Shown here: positions 11,348 to 23,394 of the stretch, one piece after another
Position numbering within the stretch: position 1 is the stretch's first letter
Layout of the letters: each line of letters begins with the position of its first letter
DNA from: Anthoceros angustus
Lineage: Eukaryota > Streptophyta > Anthocerotopsida > Anthocerotales > Anthocerotaceae
Direction of reading: 5' to 3'
Assembly (NCBI GenBank): GCA_010909165.1
Contig: MU008179.1
Span: 372,001-436,000 of the forward strand
Length of the DNA stretch: 64,000 nucleotides
Translations under genes and position numbers: made by a program
The notes under the pieces: generated by a model
What the model saw: only the letters and a program-made list of their open reading frames with translations
Database searches by the model: none
What the model was told of the DNA's origin: nothing

Positions 11348-12399
11348 TCGTTCAGCACCTGTCCGCCTCCGGATCCGGAGCTTCCTCGTTCAGGTCCCCT
11401 AGTGTGTCCCCAGTTGTTCCCAGTCCTAGTCCAGTCCGGTGACACCAGTGATAGGGATATGTAAGCAAGCGCACCGATTAATGCTCGCTGCGGATTTGAT
11501 CTTTTGCTTTTCCTTGGGGAGACAGTCACGGCCCAGGCCTGGCTGTGCCAGTGGTAGCCATCTCCTCAACGTTTTACATTTTATCACATGACCTTGTGTG
11601 AGCACACGTCCCTCTCGGCAACCCAGTGCCGTACACTCTACGCCCATGAGTTTACTCGTAAACCCTTGGCCTGCATGTGTGCTTTGTGGTGCTAGGTGCG
11701 CAAGCTAGTGTTCCATCGTTGTTCAGCAGACGACTGAATCAGGAACAATGTTCTCGAAACCGGAAGATCAGCAGCCGCATACGCCCGCACCATGCTTCCG
11801 GATATGGAACAAGGGTTGAGAGATGCAGGTTGTGCGATAAAGGACTTCAGCTACGTCCGAATATCGGAAGGACAACGTACCCACACCTCCCACGTGCGCC
11901 ATGTCTCCGAGTCCCGAACAATATTCGCAAGATCCGTTTTGGTCTTGCACCGTGTCCCGACGCCATCCTTCAGACAATCCCGTTTGGAAGGGGCTTCCTT
12001 GGTCAGGAACCAGACCTGTTCGCCCATAATATGGTTTAAAGCCTTTTGACCCATAATATGTTCTGCGCCTCTCCCAAGGTGGCTCCTGCAGCAAAGTGCA
12101 CTTTGCCTCGGCTCACAACTGCATTGAAGGCTGTCAATATTAAAATATTGAAGGCTGTCAATATTAAAATGATGTACGCAGGCATGATGTAGGTATCAGG
12201 GAGGCAGATATGCCTGCAATGCATGTCAGTGGCCGCAGATTGGTGAACTTGTTGGTTAGCCCTGAAAGCTGCAAGCAGAACAAGGAGAAGGTATGTGGGC
12301 AAGGGCCCCGCCTACGTGGCCAGAACTTGGGCGGGCCCCTTGCCCAGCCAGATTGAATAAAAGTCTTCTCAGCTTATCTGCATACTCAAAGGCCCCAGC
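11348..12399. other. Spacer between the two germin/NOP58 blocks
   Basis: No gene recognised; reading frames here lack family motifs. A 23-bp unit containing AAGGCTGTCAATATTAAAAT is repeated twice in tandem at about 12125-12175, and CCCATAATATG is repeated at about 12024 and 12050. Confidence 0.5.
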
Positions 12400-12942
12400 A
12401 AAGCTGCAATTGCAAGCAGGAAGCCCGGGCGCAAAGCGAGCATGGCTGCATATGAGATATTTTGTTGCGTGGAAAGCGAGAGTCAGATACACGTAGGGAA
12501 AGTCCTCTTCAAAGCTGCAATTGCCTTGCAAGCAGGAAGCCCGGGCGCAAAGCGAGCATGGCGGCCCATGGGATTACATGATTTGATGCGTGGAATTTGA
12601 AAGCATGGGTCAGATACATGGAGGGTCGAGACTCAAAGTATTGGAATAGAACATCCTAGATAGATGGGCACATCCCAGATGTGAACAGTCACGCCCTTTC
12701 GGGGTGACTACAAAAGGCACAACGTACCCAAGGCATTGACTCTTTCCTAATCATTCTTCCTTCTCCTCCATCCCTCTCCACATACGCATAGATTGATCTG
12801 CCTGATTTCCTATACAAAGCGCACATGAACATTGCACACTGCACAGGCTCGTAAGCCAACGAACTGGTACAAAAAGCGGGCCGTTGGTCACTGCATTCCA
12901 GGTATCCAGCCACGTCATCTCCTCTCGTCGTCTGGATCGAGC
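12400..12942 (+). repeat. Decayed copies of germin-like promoter region
   Basis: Pieces of the 10490-10660 sequence recur: CAAGCAGGAAGCCCGGGCGC at about 12413 and again at about 12532, the GAGATATTTTG...GCGTGGAAAGCGAG segment at 12450-12480, and the segment containing GCACACTGCACAGGCTCG at 12833-12895. This shows that the germin-like upstream region was copied more than once. Confidence 0.6.
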
Positions 12943-13136
12943 CATGGCCGCATCCCGGCTCCTGCAGCGGCGACGGTCGCAGGCGACGCGGAACTGGCGC
13001 TGGACTTCTGCGTAACGGACCCGCCGTCCGGCAACTCCATCCGGCCCACCGGAGGCGCCTGCACCATGGCCGCATCCCGGCTCCTGTTCCTGGCCCTGGC
13101 CATGGCAGCAGCAGCCATGCTCCCAGGCGACTTCTG
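12943..13136 (+). pseudogene. Germin-like 5' fragments fused to NOP58'
   Basis: Two truncated germin-like starts lie here. The first (ATG 12943) reads MAASRLL, then runs out of frame into DFCVTDP-like sequence and GNSIRPTGG. The second (ATG about 13067) encodes a complete signal peptide, MAASRLLFLALAMAAAAM, followed by GDFC and then joins NOP58 intron 2 sequence at about 13130, where both parents share TTCTGCTCA-like bases. No cupin domain remains. The order germin then NOP58, the reverse of the intact block, suggests a tandem duplication or unequal exchange junction. Confidence 0.65.
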
Positions 13137-15274
13137 CTCATTATACTCCTTCCACCGCAGGCTGTCAAGTTCAAGGCTTTTCAAAAGTTTGCAAATACGC
13201 TAATACGGCGGAAGCACTTGCGGCAGCCACCGCTATTGTGGACGGCAAGGTATCCAAGGGTCTCAAAGTTTTTGAAGAAGGAAGTGCGAGGGGCACACTC
13301 GCTACTGCCGATTCAAGACTGGCCAAAATCGTCAGCGATAAATTTGTAAAGATAATTGGCATTCTCGCGTCAGTTGATTCACTGGAGTCCCAGTGACAAC
13401 ATGGTCATAATCTTCAGGACGTGCTTTCTGGTTTGACTGTCACACAACACCAATTGTATATATAACAGCGCAGTCATGGACCTCATGAGAGGAGTCCGCT
13501 CACAGCTAGCTGCGCTCATTAGTGGACTTGCAGGACAACACATGGGTGCCATGAGTCTTGGGCTCTCGCACAGCCTGTCCAGATACGAACTCAAATTTAG
13601 TCCTGATAAGGTGCGGACCTGGGATGACCTTGTAGCGATTAGGTGGAGTTGGAATGCCAGGATCAGGTTTCCTTGTTAATTATTCTGTCTTTTCTGATGT
13701 TTCTTGCTCGTTTAAGAATAGCGTCCAAGCTGAGTTCTCTTTGTTGTTTTGGTCATGGCGTTTCAGGTGGACACCATGATTGTCCAGGCTATTGGGCTTC
13801 TAGATGATTTGGATAAGGAATTGAATACATATGCTATGCGTGTTCGGGAATGGTATGGGTGGCACTTTCCAGAGCTGGGAAACATTGTTCAGGACAGCAT
13901 TAAGTACGCAAAAGTAGTGAACTTGATGGGCAGTAGAGAGTGTGGGCGAAATCGACGTCTCCGGAGTAAGAACTTGCCCTGCTGCATTGCATGCACTTGG
14001 TCTTGGTTGCTGGTCAGTTGACGTTGATTCAGCGCATGATGATGTGCTTGCTTTGCAGATTTTAGAGGAGGAGGTTGAGGCGGAAATGAAGGAAGCTGCT
14101 AACGTCTCCATGGGCACAGCAGTTAGTCAGCACGATATGTTAAATATCAAAGCTCTTTGTGACCAAGTCATAGCCCTTGCAGAATACTGAGGCCAGTTAT
14201 ATGATTATCTGCGAACCAGAATGATTACCATTGCACCCAATCTAACTACAATGGTGGGAGAGCTTGTTGGTGCCCAGTTGATCGCACATGCTGGGAGTCT
14301 TATCAACCTTGCCAAGCAACCAGCCAGTACTGTGCAGATCTTGGGTGCGGAAAAGGCGTGTCGCTGGTCTTGCAGTTGTGTCTGGCGGCCAAGGAGATGT
14401 GTGAGGGTGCGGTGAAGGCTTTGCAGGCTGAGGTGGCGCGGCTGACTGATGAGGCGGAGAGGAGCAGGTCGGAGATGGAGGAAAGGGATAGAGCTCGCTG
14501 GTCTGCTGAACAGAAGTCTGAAATGGCGGGGCAGGTGCAGGAGCAAGGGCACCGTGAGTCCGTCGCTGAGCAGCAGGTGCTTGTTATGAGTAGGAAGGTT
14601 GACAGCTGGTCTGCAGCTGTTTTGTGGTTATTTGGTTTTACGTCTTGACTTATGCTTGTGCCATCTGTGATGCAGGCTCTCTTCAGGGCTCTGAAGACAA
14701 AGCATGAGACTCCAAAATATGGATTGATCTTTCATGCTTCACTCATTGGGCAGGCTCCCCGAAATTCGAAGGAAAATTGCTCGCGTTCTTGCTGCCAAAT
14801 CTGCCCTGTCAACCCGTGTTGATGCTTTGGGAGATGATTCGAACTGCAGTATCGGTCTTGAAGATAGGCTGAAGGTTTGTGCTTTCTTACTGCAGCTGTG
14901 TCTGGATGAGAGTGGCTTGCGAGGTTCACAGTTCATCCGTGGAACTTGCATTAGGGTCCCGACGTTGTGACGTGTATTTTTTATCATGTCTGATATCAGG
15001 TGGAGGCCCGCCTAAGGAGTTTAGAGGGGAGAGCCCTGAAAAGGTTAAGTGGGGCCTCTAAGGGGAATGCTAAGATTGAGGCATATGACAAGGACCGAAA
15101 GAAGGATGCTCCGGGCCTGATAACCGCTGCCAAGGTATATCTGCCTTTGAGCTCTCCTCTGCATGTTGAGAGAAATCAGAAGGAAAAGCCTGTTCTTTTA
15201 GTTGGGAGCTGCTGGGCCCCTATTGCTGTGATCTTCATGTGGGTTACCTACCTACCAGTAGTGATGTCACCTAG
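13137..15274 (+). pseudogene. NOP58' 5'-truncated copy, left half
   Basis: Near-identical copy of NOP58 from the end of intron 2 to the intron after exon 8 (matching 7003-8898). It lacks exons 1 and 2. Differences include a CGA-to-TGA stop at 14188-14190 inside the exon equivalent to 7909-8205, small deletions in the Nop-domain exon (about 14757-14770), and a 224-base insertion in the following intron (14381-14604). It shares the exon 5 frame loss of the intact copy. The copy is cut at 15274 by Copia-1 and resumes at 59465. Confidence 0.85.
14381..14604 (+). other. Coiled-coil coding insert in NOP58' intron
   Basis: A 224-base segment absent from the same intron of the first NOP58 copy. It is open throughout in one frame (14358-14648) and reads as a heptad-rich charged helix, with LQAEVARLTDEAERSRSEM and VAEQQVLVMSRKVD. 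This composition is typical of a coding exon, so it looks like captured host sequence. The source gene is not recognisable. I see no terminal repeats or clear target duplication. Confidence 0.55.
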
Positions 15275-15425
15275 TGTGGAGATAGAACATCTCTAACCCA
15301 CAAAGATAAACTAGGGTTAATTAGAAGTGTCGTTTCGATAACTTGATAAGTGAACAATTTTGTTATTCTTTGAAATGAATGCAAGAGTCAAGTCTCGAGT
15401 TTGTCTCGTTTCTTCTCTTTTCACT
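15275..15425 (+). repeat. Copia-1 5' LTR
   Basis: Begins TGTGGAGATAG and ends TTTTCACT directly before the primer site. It matches 59316-59464 with small indels. The CT after the usual CA end is present at both LTR ends, so I place the boundary after CT, which gives a perfect 5-bp target duplication. Confidence 0.85.
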
Positions 15426-15438
15426 TGGTATCAGAGCC
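15426..15438 (+). promoter_or_regulatory. Copia-1 primer binding site
   Basis: TGGTATCAGAGCC, the standard plant Copia site complementary to the 3' end of initiator tRNA-Met, lies immediately after the LTR. Confidence 0.92.
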
Positions 15439-16269
15439 AGGTTTTTGGTCATGCAGGGTACATAGAGGACATCCTGTAGGTGTAAATATGTTCCTACAGA
15501 GGTGTGTAAAATCACTGTCCCTTTGCCCTTCACAAAGAATCGATCATCAACCACTATAACAACTTGCCACGAGAATCAGCAAATGTTATGAAGCAACTCA
15601 TGTTGTTGCATATGTGAGCGGATGCTCCGGTCAAGTACCACAAAGAGGATGATGTACGAGTAGAAAGGAAGCGGTCGTCATGATTGAAATCTGCATCACC
15701 TTGTCGATTCAGCAACATGTGTGATAAAGGATTGCTGAAGGATTTAAGGATTGCTGAATCGACAAGGCTTTATCTTTGTGTCCTAATCTTTATAGAAACC
15801 AATCTGCAGCACGGGGGCAAGAAAGGCCTACCGTTCCCATGCAATTGGATGCCCACCTCACCTCCAGGGTAATTGTTCAAGCCATCAATCATATCAATGG
15901 TAGGATTGACACATTAATCTCCATGATTGAAAGCCATCAACAACCAAGTGAACAAACCCTAATTTTACGGAGGAACCAAACCCCTCCACCTGCTGAAGTC
16001 TGAATCGTCGTGACCCTTCGAACCACAGGCCACACCTGCAGAGGAAGGTGCCTGTTGGTAAAAAATGCAGGCAACACCTGCAGAGGAAGGTGTCTGTTGG
16101 TCAAGAAATGGCTTCATGTGAAGCTTGGTAACCATCAAGGTTATTGGAAAAACAAATCAAGGATGCCACGCATTACCTAGCGGTGGTTCTTGGCCGTCTT
16201 TGTGAGGATCATAATCGCGGTCCACCTCTGAGCATCAACAGGTACAAGCACACTTGATCTTCCGCTACA
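15439..16269 (+). other. Copia-1 leader region
   Basis: Untranslated leader between primer site and gag. It contains an inverted repeat (CCTTGTCGATTCAGCAA at about 15700 against its complement at about 15753) related to the palindrome at 18536, and a tandem copy of about 50 bases containing ACACCTGCAGAGGAAGGTG at 16031 and 16071. Confidence 0.5.
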
Positions 16270-17019
16270 ATGGCTTCTAATACATCCAACACAACTGGAG
16301 TCGATTATCGAGATCGATTCAATGGAACCAAGTATAACATTTGGACAATCCGGATGAAGTCTGTACTTGAGTTCAAAGAGGTATGGTAGTACGTGGATGG
16401 TTCCTTACCTCATCCCACACTAACTGTAGCCTCAGTCTCTACGGCCACAACCAGCACGGCAGCTGTCACCCAAGCTGATGTAGACCTCTGGAACCGTGGA
16501 GATAGGACTGCAAAGCATCTAATCATCAACGCTTTAGATGAAAGCATGATGGATCATGCTGCAGGATATGACACATCCAAAGAGATTTGGGATGGTCTGG
16601 CTAATCTCTACCAAGTTTAGAACGTCATGACCCTTGTAGAAGCAAGGATGAATTTTCAGTCCTTGCGTTTGAAAGAAAAGCAGAGTGTTTCGGCTTACCT
16701 AGGAAAATTTAGGTACCTCCGTTCACAGCTCTCACTCCTCGGCTCTAAGATGACAGAGCTGGATGCCATTGCACAACTGCTGGCCAGTCTCCCTCAAAGT
16801 TGGGAGAGTTTTGCTTCACAACAAAACGGGCCCCTACAGACAGCTTTGGCTGCTGTCGCAGCGGGTGGATCTTCAACACTCACAATTGCAGGTCTATCAG
16901 CTTCAATGCTGCAAGAGGAGACCGAGGCCCAGGCTCATCTTCAAGCTGTGAATTCGACAAAGTGCTCTGGTGAAAGGAAGCCCAAATGGAGTAAGAAGGA
17001 GGCGAGGCAAGCACGCTAG
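16270..17019 (+). pseudogene. Copia-1 gag
   Basis: One frame from ATG 16270 to TAG 17017 encodes a Copia gag of the UBN2 type: FNGTKYNIWTIRMKSVLEF, then LWNRGDRTAKHLIINAL, the IWDGLANLYQV segment, VSAYLGKFRYLRSQLSLLG and LLASLPQSWESF. Two in-frame TAG codons (16387-16389, where Trp-x-Tyr-Val-Asp-Gly is expected, and 16618-16620) interrupt it, so it is not functional without readthrough. Confidence 0.85.
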
Positions 17020-17025
17020 CGAGCT

Positions 17026-18205
17026 ACAACAAAGGTGATAAGAAGAAGAAGAAAGGAGCATGCAATTGGTGTCTAATTGAAGGGCATTGGGAGCGTGACT
17101 GCCGTAAGAAAAAGGCAGGTGAACCACGCAGGAACAAGCCTCACGAAACACAATGGCTGAATCACAGACAGGATCCAAAGTTCGCTGCTTACGGACAGAT
17201 AATGGGGGTGAGTTCAGCTCCAATGCTTTTCCTTTTGCGATGCATTGATCAGTTGTGTCACCCTGGAATAACTTGCAGCCCTGTCTCGTAAACAGGAAGG
17301 TGACATTGTTGTTAGAGGTAAGGGCCTTAACTGTGTCCTAATCTTTATGCAATCCTTGTGTCCTAATGTTGAATCCTTCAGCAATCCTTTATCATGTGTG
17401 ATAAAGGATTGCAAGGATTCGAACTGTCGATTGACAACATGCAATGCTTAGCGTGTAGATGCTAATGATGCTGATGTCGCGTCATCGCGTTGCTTGTTAC
17501 TTCACATCTTTTTAAAAATGCTTTTAAGAGGTGGTGTAAAGCTCATGGAATCATCGTCAATACGGTACCTTATACATCCCAACGAGAATGAGATAGTCGA
17601 GAAGAAGATTGGAGACATTGCCCAGACAAGGACAATGCTCTATGCCTCCAATCTCCCAAGCCCTATTGAGGCTGCCATCGACCACCTCGTCATGAGCAGG
17701 ATGCACACATCAGCCATTCCGTTAGGGACAACACCATTTGAGTTGTGGTATAAGAAAACCGAGGTGGCTCACCTAAGAGTCACTACTAGGAAAACGGGTC
17801 TTTACCGGCTATTTTTAGAGCGAGGAGATTTGAGCAAGTTTCATTTTACAACGGGTGTTCATGGTTCAAGTATTATTTTCACGTATAGCCATTCGCTTTA
17901 CTACAGAAGTTCTGGTGTTTTACTATGGGGGGGATTTAGCCACGGGTTTTCCTTATGACGTGGCATAACGAAAGCGCTTTTACAACGAGGGCTCTTCTGG
18001 GTTACAACACAAACCGATTTTAGCTAGGACTTTTCAAAATTAGATGTTCAGTTACTACGACTACTGTTGTAAAACCGCCCAAGTGTGGTTTACAACGATT
18101 AGGGTTTACAACGGATCATAGTCTGGTTACAACGGTGCGTGGTTTACAATGGGACGTTAGGTTTTACAATGGGGGCGTTTACAACACAGGCATACAAACT
18201 TTACA
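17026..18205 (+). repeat. Tandem unit a: zinc knuckle, integrase, CACTA end
   Basis: First copy of a 1.18-kb unit. It carries the gag zinc knuckle CNWCLIEGHWERDC (CX2CX4HX4C, about 17060-17105), a decayed integrase portion (17500-17780), and the first 425 bases of CACTA-1. It differs from unit b by many 1-10 base indels. The junction with unit b lies in ACAACAA, present at both parental ends (17026 and about 19392). Confidence 0.85.
17840..18204. repeat. CACTA-1 left subterminal repeats
   Basis: The motif TTTACAAC(G) and its complement GTTGTAAA recur about ten times here and again at 19030-19440 in the duplicated unit. Such clusters are the known binding sites for the accessory transposition protein in En/Spm-type elements. 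Confidence 0.65.
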
Positions 18206-19398
18206 ACAACAAAGGTGATAAGAAGAAGAAGAAAGGAGCATGCAATTGGTGTCTAATTGAAGGGCATTGGGAGCGTGAGTAAGAAAAAGTGAACCACGCA
18301 GAACAAGCCTCCACCGAAACACAATGGCTGAATCCGAGGCAGGATCCAAAGTTCGGCCCTTACGGACGAGATAATGGGGTGAGTTCAGCTCAATGCTTTT
18401 CCTTTGCGATGCATTGATCGGTTGTGTCACCACGGAATAACTTGCACCATCTACGTAGCGGAAGGTGACATTGTTGTTAGAGGTAAGGGCCTTAACTGTG
18501 TCCTAATCTTTATGCAATCCTTGTGTCCTAATGTTGAATCCTTCAGCAATCCTTTATCATGTGTGATAAAGGATTGCTGAAGGATTCAGGCCTTGTCGAT
18601 TCAGCAACATGCAATGCTTAGCGTGTGTAGATGCTAATGATGCTGATGTCGCGCGTCATCGCGTTGCTTGTTACTTCACATCTTTTTAAAAATGCTTTTA
18701 AGGACTGGTGTAAAGCTCATGGAATCATGCGTCAATACACGGTACCTTATACATCCCAACAGAATGAGATAGCTGAGAAGAAGATTGGAGACATTGCCAG
18801 CACAGCAAGGACAATGCTCTATGCCTCCAATCTCCCAAGCCCTATTGAGGTGTGCCAAATGTACCACCTACGTCATGAACAGGATGCACACATCAGCCAT
18901 TCCGTTAGGGACAACACCATTTGAGTTGTGGTATAAGAGAAAACCAGGAGTGGCTCACCTAAGAGTCACTACTAGGAAAACGGGTCTTTTACCAGCGGCT
19001 ATTTTTTAGAGCGAGGAGAGATTTCAGGCAAGTTTCATTTTACAACGAGTGTTCATGGTTCAAGTATTATTTTCACGTATAGCCATTCGCTTTACTACAG
19101 AGGTTCTGGTGATTTACTATGGGGGATTTAGCCACGGGTTTTCATATGACGTGGCATAACGAAAGCGATTTTACAACGAGGGCTCTTAAGGTTACACAAA
19201 CCGATTTTAGCTAGGACTTTTCAAAATTAGATGTTCAGTTACTACGACTACTGTTGTAAAACCGCCCAAGTGTGGTTTACAACGATTAGGGTTTACAACG
19301 GATCATAGTCTGGTTACAACGGTGCGTGGTTTACAACGGGACGTTAGGTTTTACAATGGGGGCGTTTACAACACAGGCATACAAACCTTACAACAACA
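18206..19398 (+). repeat. Tandem unit b: zinc knuckle, integrase, CACTA end
   Basis: Second copy of the 17026-18205 unit. Its zinc knuckle has lost the last Cys through deletion (GHWERE). Its integrase portion is better preserved, with CKAHGIMRQYTVPYTSQQN and ARTMLYASNLPSP (18710-18850). It continues into the rest of CACTA-1, so the duplication happened after CACTA-1 inserted. Confidence 0.85.
18536..18587. repeat. Perfect 24-nt palindrome with TGTG loop
   Basis: Arms 18536-18559 and 18564-18587 are exact reverse complements around TGTG. Unit a holds the same structure at 17371-17420 with two bases lost from the right arm. It lies inside Copia-1 internal sequence and could form a cruciform or RNA hairpin. 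Confidence 0.9.
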
Positions 19399-19440
19399 AG
19401 CCGGTTACTAAGGAGGACAGTAGTTTACAACGAGGGTCAA

Positions 19441-22400
19441 GGGTATTGGCACGATTTATTGGAATGAGAGATGATGACTTTATTAGGAGACATTACACTG
19501 CTCCTCGTTTGCATTGGTCATCAAAACCATTTCTCTAATGCCCATAACAGGCATTACATGGTTCTTTAATCCCAACTCTACGTGATGCGGATGCGTGAGG
19601 GTCCCCGTTTGCGGCCGCCTCACCCTCTCCAATTACACGCTCAATTCCATTCTCCTCAATGCCCACCTTCTCCAATTACGCCACAAGAAGGTGGTAAGCT
19701 GGAAATCCTCGAGTCCATCCACCGGCCTCCCTTCCGAACATCCGTCTGGGCAAACCTCTGCACCTCCTTATGCACGCGCTCTAGCTTGTCAAGGTGCTTA
19801 TACACCAGCCGCATCAGACGCCACAAGTACTTGTGAGAAAGGGAGTCGGGCTTGTCAATTAGGATTGACAGTTCTTTCTGGTCGTCCTCGAAAATCGGAA
19901 TACCATGTCCAGTGTTGAAAGCCATAGCTTGGCCGCTTCCCGTTCTTCACAACCGTACCTCAGCTGGAAGCCTGCTACAAACCAAGTGTTGACAAAGTGT
20001 TATCAGTCCAGAGTTGCGAATTGCAGCAGCAAAATCAAAAGGCCAAGAAAGCAGCGCGCACAAACTTCAATGGCAAACCAGACAATAGCAGCTTTGATCG
20101 CAAACCGCCTGAGGAATCGGTCAGCAAGGCAAATCAGAAACCATTGGAGTGCCTTGGAGGCTGTGCCTCCTTATATTGCCGGGACAAAATGGATGGGCCA
20201 CGCAGGGCGCATATCGAGTTCAAATTCGCATCTTTGAAGTGCACCGCCGGAAGTCATGTTCAAAATGACAAGTCCCAAAACTCGACATCAACTCAAGTGG
20301 TCAATCGGAATCCTTGACGAAATCTCGACAAAATGACAATGTGTCCTTGATGAAATCTCGACGAATGAAATCCGGGTTTTCAAAAGTGTCCTTGGGTTTC
20401 GTAATCCGGGTTTATAGGTTAACCGGGTTTACAAAGTGTACTTAGGTTTGAAACCGGGTTTATAGGTTAACCGGGTTTGAAACCCAAGGACACTTTCATT
20501 CAAAAGTAATATGTCCTTGGGTTTTGGGGCGGGTCTCGAAACCCCGGTTTACCATATCGAGTTCAAACCCAAGGAAGTAATTGGCTATAAATGGTTGGAA
20601 ATGCGGTAATTACGTCTACCTGAGGCCGTGTTCACATTACAAGAGCACCATGCAAGCGATTTGGACTTGAATACTAGCGGCAAAGTTGCATAGAACCTAC
20701 CGTGTTCAAAAACAATGAGTGTCATGAAACCTCGTCTCCAGCTTGAGTAAGCGGTTTACTGGTGGTGTTGCAGACAGGCGACACATCGCCAGTCATGGTT
20801 CCTGAGCGAGCTTGTCAAGGTGAGGGTAGGGGTTGTTTTCTGTGTGTTCTTTGGGGCGTTGTTCATTCATGCCTTGATTGAGCTCTGTTCTTCACAACCA
20901 ACAATGGGTTGCGATGCCATTAGCCGAAGATTGCTTGTCGTGCGAGAAGGACCCGAGACACGGCGCACAGCACGGCGCCTTTGCGCGGGATGCTTGTCGA
21001 GGCTACGGCGAGGATGGTGCATTGGACCCAACGCTGGTTGTAAAGAACAGAACTTGGCTACAGTGCGATTTTAGGGCCGGCCCCGAACACCGAAGGCAAG
21101 TGGACGACGGTGAAGAAATCTAGGACGAAGCACACGGTGAGGCGGACCCAGGCCGTGCGTCTTCAACATACTCGGCATGGGAAGGATGGACGGTCAAAGC
21201 GTGGCCGGGCAAGGTGCAACAAAGGACGGTCAACAATACGGAGCTTGGAGACTGTGGCATGGATGGGCTTGGGAGGGCAGCTCGAGGTGGGACAGGACGG
21301 TCCAAGCGCATCAAGGGTGAGCCTGGCATGGTGTCTGCAGCACCACAAACCCACGCTGCAAAAATCAGAGCAGAGGCAGGAGAGGGTTTTGACTGGGCTG
21401 CAGGTGAGCAAACACAGCATCCAAGATGATGACGACGAAGATGGCTTTGGGGCGTCTGATGCGTGGGCATTAGAAGACGTCCATTCGATTGATAACATGG
21501 ACCATCCCTTTGGGATGTCAAAATGATAAGGCACACATGCCGGATGGGTCTATGCCATGCGAGGGTGCCGGAATCTCAAAGGCGATTGCGATGAACACAT
21601 TGCAAGTCCGAGTTTTGCAGGCCTACGGACAAAAAGCACACTCTGAGAGGGAACAAGGAGGCGGGTTGGGAAGAGGTCAGAAGAGATCCCGTCCGGTTTG
21701 CGATGATCGCTTGAGGTTCAAATGTGTCCGCATGCTAGCAAGGGCGGGACATGCACTCCCCCAAAAGCACTAGCCGAGGGAAGTCTCGAGTGATAATTCG
21801 GAGGAAATGCTTGTGCTCCCCTAAACCAAGGTGAGATTGCTAACGGGGACAGTGCTGATCGAGCGTTGTGGTCCCGAGCACTCAAGGATCCTGCTCATCC
21901 CACACTGTGCGAGGACGAGGATGCACCGGTACAAGAGGGCAAGAGCATGTCCCACAATTTGGGCATCTCCCGTTGATGCCCATGTTGGGGTTGGTATTGA
22001 AATTCCAGCAGTGTTTTGATGATGAGGTGAAGGGCAACAAGCGGAGCGGTAGAAAAGCGAAGAGGATTTGGACTTACAAGATGAGGTTCTCCTTTCTCAT
22101 TTGCATGAATCGTAAGCGTGGATGCTTTCTTATTTTTCCGAGTAGTCTTGTGGCAATTCGGTCTAAGCTACAAAGTTGTAGCTCGGACACATAAATCAAG
22201 CCTTAATGCGCAGTCGGTATTTCAAGCGAAAGTCCTTAGGTTTAGATGTCCAGCCTTATTTTTCGTGATTGCCCTATTCATATCCATCGATCATGCTTTT
22301 TCGGCTATGCAGGCTATATTCTCCGAGACTTGCCATCTTGGTTTCCAATGAAGGATCGGATGCACTTCGCCATTCGTCACTTATGCAACCCACTGTTGGC

Positions 22401-23394
22401 TGATTTCTGGGAACATTCTGATGTTGATGTCCTTCTTGTGGAAAGCACAATTAGGCACCATATCGGTCCATGGACGTTTCAACGTGTTGTGGCTCGAGAT
22501 CGCCCGGCTTGAGGCATTGGAAGAACAACTTGAGGAAGGAGGCTAGGCATTTCTTGAAGGGCAAGAAAGCTTGCGTCAAGTACGCCTAAGAGCCTTAAAC
22601 GAGTATTGGGATGTTCTATTGAAACAAGAGAAGGACAAGCTAGACGGTGTCATTGCTCCTATCTGCAGCTTTGCTTACAATGAGGAAAAATGTGATGAAG
22701 CCATATTCATGCTTTGGGTTTGGAGGGCAAAAGCGGTTCATGGACGAGTTCAAAGCCAGTTTGATAGAGGCCACCTTTGAAGAGATTAAGTATGTGGGAT
22801 CCGGGCATGGCGGGTGACAAAGCTTAGAGCTTATTGGAAGGAAAGTGAAACTGCAGCTCCATCTTTGGGTCCTCAAAAGATGACGGGAAGGCGGATACCC
22901 GTCAATCTGGAACCTCTGCATGAGGCGGATACGGCGGGGAATGTGATGAAAAGGTGATGGAAGCAATCTTGCATAAGAAGGTCCGTGATGAAGGGTTCAT
23001 GGTGGAGCACCTTCTTCCCGAACGTTGCAAGGAAGGCTAAGGAAGCAACTTCTTAGCTCAGTTATTCGACTCCTACATCCATCAAACATTTTGTAGCCGA
23101 ATGCACAGCAATTGTTTGTCTTGATATCGTGATGGGATGTCTTCCGCAGATGGACTGCCTCAGCCCGCTTAGGGCTCGTGTGGTGGAGGCCAAGGACGTG
23201 AATTCGGTGAATTGTAGGATGTAGGCCATGTTGCAGGCTCTGTCTTCTCCCCAAACAATTCGGAAATGGTTTACCTTCTTGCAATTAGATTTGTATGCGT
23301 GATTGTGGTGGTCCTAGTGGGGTTGTAGGTGACGTTTTGGGTGCTGTAGGTGGATGTTTATACAAGAGACCTCCGTAGATTTACATCGAAGGTT
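19441..23394. other. CACTA-1 interior, unrecognised
   Basis: Several fragmentary reading frames of 60-140 codons on both strands, none with a transposase or other motif I can name. The best protein-like piece on the + strand (about 22290-22800) reads MHFAIRHLCNPLLADFW and later LRALNEYWDVLLKQEKDKL, but in broken frames. A captured gene or the remains of a transposase are both possible. Confidence 0.4.
20380..20580. repeat. Inverted and direct repeats inside CACTA-1
   Basis: AAGTGTCCTTGGGTTTC (about 20386) is matched by its complement GAAACCCAAGGACACTT (about 20482). Between them TATAGGTTAACCGGGTTT occurs twice. More ACCC/GGGT-rich copies of CAAACCCAAGGA follow to about 20575. Confidence 0.75.

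Noticed and set aside
18536-18587. MicroRNA precursor
   Set aside because: Perfect pairing with a four-base loop inside a transposon is more like a foldback or repair product; no typical imperfect stem.
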